A stretch of 59,697 nucleotides of DNA from NCBI GenBank assembly GCA_947177635.1, contig CAMWVQ010000008.1:1-59697 (forward strand), in the 5' to 3' direction. The notes beneath the pieces are model-generated. The model was not told the origin of the DNA. It saw only the letters and a program-made list of their open reading frames with translations, and did no database searches. The position numbers were made by a program, and so were the translations under genes. Shown here piece after piece: positions 54,362-59,697 of the stretch (the stretch's first letter is position 1; each line of letters opens with the position of its first letter). This stretch comes from an uncultured Porphyromonadaceae bacterium (GTDB taxonomy: Bacteria; Bacteroidota; Bacteroidia; Bacteroidales; Muribaculaceae).

Positions 54362-55156
54362 ATGCAACAATATCTTGACCTGCTGAGACATATCCGCGAC
54401 AACGGCACTGACAAGTCTGACCGCACCGGCACCGGCACGCGCAGCGTGTTCGGCTACCAGATGCGCTTCAACCTTGAGGAGGGTTTCCCCCTGCTGACCA
54501 CCAAGAAGCTCCACCTCAAGTCAATCATCTACGAACTGCTGTGGTTCCTCAAGGGTGACACCAATGCCCGCTACCTCCAGGACAACGGGGTCAGGATATG
54601 GAACGAATGGGCCGACCCTGACGGCAACCTCGGCCATATCTACGGCTACCAGTGGCGTTCATGGCCCGGGTATGACGGGGAGTTCATCGACCAGATAACC
54701 GAGGCGGTGGAGACCATCCGCCACAATCCCGACTCGCGCCGCATCATCGTCAGCGCGTGGAATGTCGCCGACCTCAAACGGATGAACCTCCCCCCCTGCC
54801 ACGCCTTCTTCCAGTTCTACGTCGCCGACGGACGGCTCTCGCTGCAGCTCTACCAGCGCAGCGCCGACACCTTCCTCGGAGTGCCATTCAACATCGCCTC
54901 CTACGCCCTGCTGACAATGATGATGGCCCAGGTCTGCGGCCTGCGCCCGGGCGACTTCATCCACACCCTCGGCGACGCGCATATCTACAACAACCACTTC
55001 GGGCAGGTCGAGGAGCAGCTTTCGCGCACCCCCCGCGCCCTGCCGGTGATGAAAATCAATCCGGAGGTGAAGTCAATCTTCGACTTCAAGTATGAGGATT
55101 TCACACTCGAGGGCTACGACCCGCTTCCCCATATCAAGGCCGCAGTAAGCGTCTGA
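54362..55156 (+). CDS. thyA: Thymidylate synthase
   Basis: A 264-residue enzyme that methylates dUMP to dTMP using methylene-tetrahydrofolate. The catalytic cysteine is Cys146 in [12 protein letters not shown], the same number as in E. coli. [12 protein letters not shown] binds phosphate, and [13 protein letters not shown] and the C-terminal [13 protein letters not shown] are conserved. The dihydrofolate made is recycled by FolA, encoded 18 bases downstream. Confidence 0.97.
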   Translation: MQQYLDLLRHIRDNGTDKSDRTGTGTRSVFGYQMRFNLEEGFPLLTTKKLHLKSIIYELLWFLKGDTNARYLQDNGVRIWNEWADPDGNLGHIYGYQWRSWPGYDGEFIDQITEAVETIRHNPDSRRIIVSAWNVADLKRMNLPPCHAFFQFYVADGRLSLQLYQRSADTFLGVPFNIASYALLTMMMAQVCGLRPGDFIHTLGDAHIYNNHFGQVEEQLSRTPRALPVMKINPEVKSIFDFKYEDFTLEGYDPLPHIKAAVSV

Positions 55157-55174
55157 CCCAATCCCTGACCACTT

Positions 55175-55675
55175 ATGACCACAACGATAATCGCAGCCGT
55201 GGCCTCAGACCGCGGCATCGGGCGCGGGGGCGACCTCGCCTTCCACATATCCGCCGACCTCAAGCGGTTCAAGGCCCTCACCACGGGCCACACCGTCATC
55301 ATGGGGCGCAAGACCTTCGAGTCGCTGCCGAAAGGCGCGCTTCCCAACCGACGCAACATCGTCATCACCCGCGACCCTTCCCTCACATTCCCCGGCGCGG
55401 AGACAGCCACATCCGTGGAGGCGGCCATAGCCATAGCCCTGTCGGCTGGCGAGACGGACGCCTTCATCATCGGGGGTGCGCAGATTTACGCCCAGTCTCT
55501 TCCTCTTGCCGACCGCCTGGAAATCACCGCCATCGACTCTCCCGCCCCCGGAGCCGACGTCTTCTTCCCCGAAATCGACCCGGCGCAGTGGCAGCTTGTC
55601 GATGAGACACCCACCCAGACCGACGATAAGTCCGGCGTGGCCTACCGCTTCCAGAGCTACACCCGCCTGCGCTGA
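55175..55675 (+). CDS. folA: Dihydrofolate reductase
   Basis: A 166-residue enzyme reducing dihydrofolate with NADPH. IIAAVASDRGIGRGGDLAFHISADLKRFK holds the substrate site; the usual W in the loop is replaced by F. TVIMGRKTFESLP and FIIGGAQIYAQSLPLADRLEIT are the NADPH-binding motifs. It is coupled to thyA. A convergent terminator follows. Confidence 0.95.
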   Translation: MTTTIIAAVASDRGIGRGGDLAFHISADLKRFKALTTGHTVIMGRKTFESLPKGALPNRRNIVITRDPSLTFPGAETATSVEAAIAIALSAGETDAFIIGGAQIYAQSLPLADRLEITAIDSPAPGADVFFPEIDPAQWQLVDETPTQTDDKSGVAYRFQSYTRLR

Positions 55676-55726
55676 CCCAAGCGGCATCAAGCCGACACGA
55701 CGACAAAACCGACGACGACAAAACAA

Positions 55727-55756
55727 ACGGGAGGCCCTGCGCTCAGAGCCTCCCGT
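55727..55756 (+). terminator. Hairpin between folA and a lipoprotein gene
   Basis: ACGGGAGGC at 55727-55735 pairs with GCCTCCCGT at 55748-55756. It lies between convergent genes. A very similar hairpin recurs at 56324-56353. Confidence 0.7.
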
Positions 55757-55781
55757 CGTATGTATGTCTGCTAAGTTACGT

Positions 55782-56189
55782 TTACTTGCGGGTGAAGACA
55801 ACCGTGTCGCCATCAGTGTTGGTGGCGTACATGGAATTCCCGTCCACAACTACGACAATCTTCTGCATAAATGGGTCACCATCGTTGTCCATACCAGACA
55901 TAATTATCACAGCGCCCTTTTTAAGATCGCCGGAAACGGTGTATGTGCCATTCGCCGAGTAGACGTAAGTGTTACCATAGTAAACTTCGGTTGTAGTGAT
56001 GGAGAAGTTTCCATTCTTGGAGAATGTGATTTCATCTGTGTAGCTGTTGTAATCATCCTCCACATACGACGCAACCCATGTGCCGACGAGGGCGCCGTTG
56101 TCATCATCATCGTCGTCGCCACAGGAGACCAGCGTGAACGAAAGTGTTGCGAAAATCGCAGCAAAAAGAAGCTTGAGATACTTTTTCAT
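55782..56189 (-). CDS. Small lipocalin-like lipoprotein, copy 1
   Basis: A 135-residue lipoprotein using the start at 56189 (MKKYLKLL). Lipobox LVSC is followed by GDDDDDDNGALVGTW, an acidic surface-export-type signal. The mature domain has EITFSKNGNFSITTT, TYTVSGDLKKGAVIIMSGMD and ends VVFTRK, resembling lipocalin-like domains. It is a close duplicate of the gene at 56371-56778; the first 34 or so residues are nearly identical. It has its own promoter match. Confidence 0.85.
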   Translation of the reverse strand: MKKYLKLLFAAIFATLSFTLVSCGDDDDDDNGALVGTWVASYVEDDYNSYTDEITFSKNGNFSITTTEVYYGNTYVYSANGTYTVSGDLKKGAVIIMSGMDNDGDPFMQKIVVVVDGNSMYATNTDGDTVVFTRK

Positions 56190-56227
56190 TGTTGATTGAT
56201 AAATTGGTTTTTGGAAATTTGATGGCG

Positions 56228-56235
56228 CAAAGGTA
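56228..56235 (-). promoter_or_regulatory. Promoter -7 box for lipoprotein copy 1
   Basis: The minus strand reads TACCTTTG, matching TAnnTTTG, 39 bases before the start at 56189. Confidence 0.55.
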
Positions 56236-56323
56236 CGCATTAACCATCTATCAGGCAACTCAAAATGACAGTTTCACTCCTGCTGAGTGTTAAATATTGT
56301 TTACAGGAATCTGGCGGCAAAAA

Positions 56324-56353
56324 ACGGGAGGCCCCGTTTACGTGGCCTCCCGT
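56324..56353 (-). terminator. Hairpin after lipoprotein copy 2
   Basis: ACGGGAGGCC at 56324-56333 pairs with GGCCTCCCGT at 56344-56353. On the minus strand TTTTTTGCC follows. It resembles the hairpin at 55727-55756, so the terminator was probably duplicated with the gene. Confidence 0.75.
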
Positions 56354-56370
56354 CATATGTCTGAGAGTCT

Positions 56371-56778
56371 TTACTTGCGGGTGAAAACCATAGTGTCGCC
56401 ATCATCATCGGTAGCGTAGAGGAGGTTGCCGGCAACCTTTGCGATGATTTTCGCATCCACATTGTCGCCTTCAGAGTCGACACCGACCATATATACCACG
56501 GCGCCCTCTTTGAGGTCGCCTGTGACAGTGTATGTGCCGTTCACCGAGTAGACGTAGGTGTAACCCTGATAAACATCGGTCTCGGTCGTGGAGTACTTTC
56601 CATCCTTGGTGAAAGTAATCTCACCATAAATTGCCTCGCCGTCCTCGGGATCGGTCCAGGCATAGTACCATGTGCCGACGAGGGCGCCGTTGTCATCATC
56701 ATCGTCGCCACAGGAGACCAGCGTGAACGAAAGTGTTGCGAAAATCGCAGCAAACAGAAGCTTGAGATACTTTTTCAT
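56371..56778 (-). CDS. Small lipocalin-like lipoprotein, copy 2
   Basis: A 135-residue lipoprotein with the same signal as copy 1 and CGDDDDDNGALVGTWYYAWTD after it. EITFTKDGKYSTTETDVYQG, GTYTVTGDLKEGAVVYMVG and MVFTRK match copy 1 along the chain. The tandem arrangement with duplicated terminators shows a recent local duplication followed by divergence of the mature domain. Both proteins are probably displayed on the cell surface. The function is unknown. Confidence 0.85.
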   Translation of the reverse strand: MKKYLKLLFAAIFATLSFTLVSCGDDDDDNGALVGTWYYAWTDPEDGEAIYGEITFTKDGKYSTTETDVYQGYTYVYSVNGTYTVTGDLKEGAVVYMVGVDSEGDNVDAKIIAKVAGNLLYATDDDGDTMVFTRK

Positions 56779-56829
56779 TGCTTTTGGTTAGTTTGGATTG
56801 ATAAAATTGGTTGATTGTGTTTACGGCCG

Positions 56830-56837
56830 CAAAGTTA
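56830..56837 (-). promoter_or_regulatory. Promoter -7 box for lipoprotein copy 2
   Basis: The minus strand reads TAACTTTG, matching TAnnTTTG, 52 bases before the start. It is divergent from the tRNA promoter. Confidence 0.55.
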
Positions 56838-56887
56838 CTCATTTTCTTTCATATACGGCGTAAATCCGCCACAAAAATCTCCTCACG

Positions 56888-56919
56888 TTTGTTTTTACGG
56901 AAATAAAGAGTTAACTTTG
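56888..56919 (+). promoter_or_regulatory. Promoter of the tRNA-Arg gene
   Basis: TTTG at 56888-56891, a 20-base spacer, and TAACTTTG at 56912-56919 give a full Bacteroidota consensus, about 50 bases before the tRNA. Confidence 0.75.
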
Positions 56920-56975
56920 CACGTCAATAACAGGCGTCAGGGCCATCACGGCCGCGCCTATTCCCCCGACAACCT

Positions 56976-57047
56976 GCCCTGGTAGTTCAACGGATAGAAT
57001 AGATGTTTCCTAAACATTAGATAGCAGTTCGATTCTGCTCCGGGGTA
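56976..57047 (+). tRNA. tRNA-Arg (anticodon CCU)
   Basis: A 72-base cloverleaf. The acceptor stem GCCCTGG pairs with CCGGGGT using wobble pairs, with discriminator A at 57047. The D arm is GTTC/GAAT. The anticodon stem GATGT/ACATT holds the loop TTCCTAA, so the anticodon is CCU and reads AGG. The T arm is AGCAG/CTGCT with loop TTCGATT. CCA is not encoded, so it is added after processing. The next gene starts 41 bases further on with no clear promoter between. Confidence 0.93.
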
Positions 57048-57088
57048 CAAATTTCTCCAGATGATTGGAACTGAAGCCGTCTACAATA

Positions 57089-59167
57089 ATGCGAGTGTTG
57101 CTCATCGGGGCCATAGCCTCGCTGATGGCAGCCTGCGCGTCAATCGGAAGGCCTGAGGGAGGCCCCCGCGACGAGACCCCTCCGGCGTTTGTCCGTTCCA
57201 ATCCCGACCCGGGCTCACTTAACGTCAACCGCAACAAGATTGACATCTGGTTTGACGAGAACCTGAAACTCGAAGACCCCGCCAACAAGGTCGTAATCTC
57301 ACCCGTACAGAAAGAAAATGCCCGCGTAAGCGCCAACGGACGCCACCTGACCGTGGAGTTCCGCGACACCCTTGCCGATTCCACCACCTACGTCATCGAC
57401 TTCGCCGACGCCATCCGCGACCTCAACGAGGGGAACATCCTCGACGGCTTCGCCTATGACTTCTCCACCGGCGACCATCTCGACACACTCTCCATCTCGG
57501 GGATGCTCTTCGAGGCCCGCAACCTCGAGCCGGCCCAGGGGATGGTGGTCGGGGTTTACTCCAACCTCGCCGACTCGGCGGTGACGACCCTCCCGCTCGA
57601 ACGCGTCGCCAAGACCAACCAATACGGCCAGTTCACGATCCGCGGACTCCGCCCCGGGGCATACAACATCTTCGCCATCGACGACAAGAACCGCGACTGG
57701 CACTGGGACCGCTCCGAGAACATCGCCTTCTTCCCCCTGACCGTCAGCCCGTCGGTGGAGACGGTGGAGATCGCCGACACCCTCCGTTCGTCGGCGGGGG
57801 AAGACTCCATAGTGGTGCGCCAGGGCTGGCACTACCTCCCCGACGACATACTGCTGACATGGTTCAACGAGAACTACCGCAGCCAGTACCTGCGCGACAA
57901 CAAACGCCCCGCCCAACGATACATCGAGATTAAATTCGGAGCACCGGTCGACTCGATGCCCGAGTTCACCATCGCCAACGGCAAATTCGCCGGACGCCGC
58001 CTTGAGGAGTTTTCCGTGATGGAGACCCGCGCCGAGCGCGACTCGATGGTCTACTGGCTGGCCGACACAGCCCTGGTGAACCAGGACTCCATACTGCTGT
58101 CGGCCCGATACCAGAAGACCGACACGCTCGACCGCCTGGTATGGCAGACCGACACGCTCAAGATGTTCTGGCGACGCCCTAAAACCGACGAGAAGGCTGC
58201 CCAGAAGGCGTGGGAGAAGAAGCTTAAAGCCATCGAGGACGCCCGCGAGAAGGGAGACTCAGCCGCCCTGGCGGCAGCTATCGCCGACACAATCACCAAG
58301 CCCACATTCCTCAACCTGACGGCTTCGACCGTCTCTTCACAGGAACTCAACCTGCCGGTGCGGTTCGAGGCCCCAGAGCCGCTGCGCCCTGTCCCGCCAG
58401 ACGCGTGGAGACTTGAGATGATGGCCGACACCGTATGGATTCCCGTGGCCGACGCAGAGCTGCGCCCCGACTCGGCCACAGCCCGCGCCCTTGTGCTGAC
58501 CTCGAAATGGGAGGAGGGGATGAAATACCGCTTCACGGCCGACTCTGCCCGCGTGGAGAACATCTACGGGGAGTTCAACAAGCCTTTCACCCACGAGTTC
58601 ACGACAAAGAAACTCGACGACTACGGCAACATATACCTCAACCTGACCGACCTGGCCGCGCTGTCGCTCCCCGACAGCGTGAATGTCATCGTCGAGCTGC
58701 TGTCAAGTTCCGACAAGGTCGAGGCAACGGCGAGTGTGAAGAACGGCACCGCCTCATTCAGCTATGTGGCCCCCGCCACCTACTACGCCCGCGCGTTCAT
58801 CGACATCGACGGCGACGGGGAGTGGACCACCGGGAACCTCGCCGGCCACCGCCTCCCGGAGGATGTCTTCTATTACCCCAAGAAACTGTTGCTCCGCAAG
58901 AACTGGGATCTGGAACAGGACTGGTCGCTGCTCGACACACCCGTCGACAAGCAGAAGCCTGAGGCCATCAAGAAAAACAAGCCCAAAACCAAGGAACCCG
59001 CCCAGCGCGACCCCGACGATGAAGATGAGTATGAAGAGGGATATGACCCTGACCAGGGTGCCTGGGGCAACGGATCGCAATACAACAACTCCGGCTTCAA
59101 CCAGCGGGGCGGAAGCAGCCTCGGCGGCTTCGGCTCGGGAGGCAAGGCCACCCACCGCGACTTCTGA
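57089..59167 (+). CDS. Large Big_5-type (Ig-like) lipoprotein
   Basis: A 692-residue protein with lipobox MAAC (cysteine about 15) when started at 57089; the frame is open back to 57065. The sequence after it, ASIGRPEGGPRDETPPAFVRSNPDPGSLNV, leads into an Ig-like Big_5 domain with KIDIWFDENLKL. Beta domains follow, then a helical insert near 375-400 (AAQKAWEKKLKAIEDAREKG). The C-terminal tail (about 630-692) is disordered and acidic, then Gly/Ser/Asn-rich. Related proteins are widespread in Bacteroidota with unknown function. The tRNA lies just upstream. Confidence 0.82.
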   Translation: MRVLLIGAIASLMAACASIGRPEGGPRDETPPAFVRSNPDPGSLNVNRNKIDIWFDENLKLEDPANKVVISPVQKENARVSANGRHLTVEFRDTLADSTTYVIDFADAIRDLNEGNILDGFAYDFSTGDHLDTLSISGMLFEARNLEPAQGMVVGVYSNLADSAVTTLPLERVAKTNQYGQFTIRGLRPGAYNIFAIDDKNRDWHWDRSENIAFFPLTVSPSVETVEIADTLRSSAGEDSIVVRQGWHYLPDDILLTWFNENYRSQYLRDNKRPAQRYIEIKFGAPVDSMPEFTIANGKFAGRRLEEFSVMETRAERDSMVYWLADTALVNQDSILLSARYQKTDTLDRLVWQTDTLKMFWRRPKTDEKAAQKAWEKKLKAIEDAREKGDSAALAAAIADTITKPTFLNLTASTVSSQELNLPVRFEAPEPLRPVPPDAWRLEMMADTVWIPVADAELRPDSATARALVLTSKWEEGMKYRFTADSARVENIYGEFNKPFTHEFTTKKLDDYGNIYLNLTDLAALSLPDSVNVIVELLSSSDKVEATASVKNGTASFSYVAPATYYARAFIDIDGDGEWTTGNLAGHRLPEDVFYYPKKLLLRKNWDLEQDWSLLDTPVDKQKPEAIKKNKPKTKEPAQRDPDDEDEYEEGYDPDQGAWGNGSQYNNSGFNQRGGSSLGGFGSGGKATHRDF

Positions 59168-59227
59168 ACCACACGGCCCCTGAATGCCGTCTCACACCGT
59201 TTAACAACCCGTCAGATTTCTCCTCAG

Positions 59228-59697
59228 ATGCTCGACAAAGACCTGATAAAAGAGCCGCGAATGTGGCAGCTGGTGATGGAGCCAACCTCCGACACCCTCT
59301 GCGCCATGGCCTTTTCCCCCATCGAGCACCATACCCTGATTTCCGAGGAAATCAAAATCGAGAAGGGGACAGACCCCCTGCGGGGCTTCCAGGAGGCGGT
59401 CTACGACAATTCCCTCCTGCTGGCCGATTTCAGCAAGACCACCATCCTGCTCCCGTCGCCGCGCGCGATGCTCGTGCCTGACATACTCACCGACCCCTCC
59501 CTGCGTGAACAGGCGTTCCACAAGGCTTTCCCCCTCTCAGGGGCCGACGGCCCCGAGGAGATACTCGCCGAGGAGCTTCCATCGCTCGGGGCAACGATGC
59601 TGACGGGCGTCAACCGCGAGTTTCTCGGCTTCCTGCGGCGCACATTCAACAATCCCCGCGTAAGCCACACCCTCACCCCCCTCGCCCTCTATTTCAA
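59228..59697 (+). CDS. DUF3822 family protein (partial, cut by the window end)
   Basis: The first 156 codons of a gene that runs off the right edge. MLDKDLIKEPRMWQLVMEP and FSKTTILLPSPRAMLVPDIL resemble DUF3822, a Bacteroidota family with an actin-like ATPase-type fold, often beside rsmD and coaD. Those neighbours would lie outside this window. It starts 60 bases after the Big_5 lipoprotein. The function is unknown. Confidence 0.7.
   Translation, partial: MLDKDLIKEPRMWQLVMEPTSDTLCAMAFSPIEHHTLISEEIKIEKGTDPLRGFQEAVYDNSLLLADFSKTTILLPSPRAMLVPDILTDPSLREQAFHKAFPLSGADGPEEILAEELPSLGATMLTGVNREFLGFLRRTFNNPRVSHTLTPLALYF

Noticed and set aside
56976-57060. Possible integration site at the tRNA-Arg gene
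   Set aside because: No integrase gene, repeated tRNA 3' end or foreign block is seen next to it.
1-59697. CRISPR array or insertion sequence
   Set aside because: No regularly spaced direct repeats, transposase motifs or terminal inverted repeats with target duplications were found by reading.

Overview
The window reads as chromosomal DNA of a high-GC Bacteroidales bacterium, most like the gut family Muribaculaceae; the family is an inference. Support comes from repeated promoters of the Bacteroidota type (TTG, a 19-20 base spacer, then TAnnTTTG), DUF1573, DUF4286 and DUF3822 proteins, lipoproteins with acidic residues just after the lipid cysteine, a 2-oxoglutarate:ferredoxin oxidoreductase with fused gamma-alpha chain, and a fumarate reductase/succinate dehydrogenase in C-A-B order. 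No insertion sequence, prophage, CRISPR array or rRNA operon is visible. One tRNA gene and one strong structured-RNA candidate are present.

Layout. 1-3.5 kb: three minus-strand putative surface lipoproteins. 3.5-3.8 kb: a minus-strand structured RNA resembling 6S or Bacteroidales-1 RNA. 4.0-7.9 kb: the sdhCAB operon, whose SdhC carries an unusual cysteine-rich tail. 8.2-14.0 kb: a C10 cysteine peptidase with a T9SS-like C-terminal domain, then rnz, a thioredoxin-like protein and lpxB. 14.2-18.7 kb: an Lrp regulator, two sugar genes, a small membrane protein, a sirtuin and a lipoprotein. 18.8-23.7 kb, minus strand: ruvC, DUF4286, a glycosyltransferase, LD-carboxypeptidase, a radical SAM protein, frr and pyrH. 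24.0-26.5 kb: three FKBP isomerases in tandem. 26.8-28.9 kb: UDP-glucose dehydrogenase and an initiating sugar transferase. 29.1-33.8 kb: trmB, mrp, aroQ, an O-methyltransferase, a HAD hydrolase and ribF. 34.0-39.0 kb: a tiny repeat lipoprotein, rlmN, two DUF1573 proteins, a WYL regulator and pdxA. 39.1-43.1 kb, minus strand: two glycosyltransferases, a DUF3298 lipoprotein and a polyprenyl synthase. 43.3-50.7 kb: korAB, a DUF4190 protein, mscL, aroK, a degenerate alanine dehydrogenase homologue, an A+T-rich orphan gene and RNase H. 50.7-55.7 kb: a TPR protein, manC, a polyferredoxin, thyA and folA. 55.8-59.7 kb: two duplicated small lipoproteins, tRNA-Arg(CCU), a Big_5-type lipoprotein and the start of a DUF3822 gene.

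Most of the window is housekeeping: anaerobic respiration and reductive carbon metabolism (SdhCAB, KorAB, polyferredoxin), envelope building (LpxB, Ugd, sugar transferase, ManC, glycosyltransferases, LD-carboxypeptidase, FKBPs), cofactors and nucleotides (RibF, PdxA, ThyA, FolA, PyrH), and RNA or translation functions (Rnz, TrmB, RlmN, Frr). The points most worth a second look are the pentad-spaced cysteine tail on SdhC (about 6904-7205), the structured RNA at about 3478-3790, the alanine dehydrogenase homologue lacking its catalytic Lys and His (47869-49041), the compositionally foreign gene next to it (49053-49925), and the NapH-NapG-like fusion (52775-54331). I do not see a complete new multi-gene defence or mobile system.
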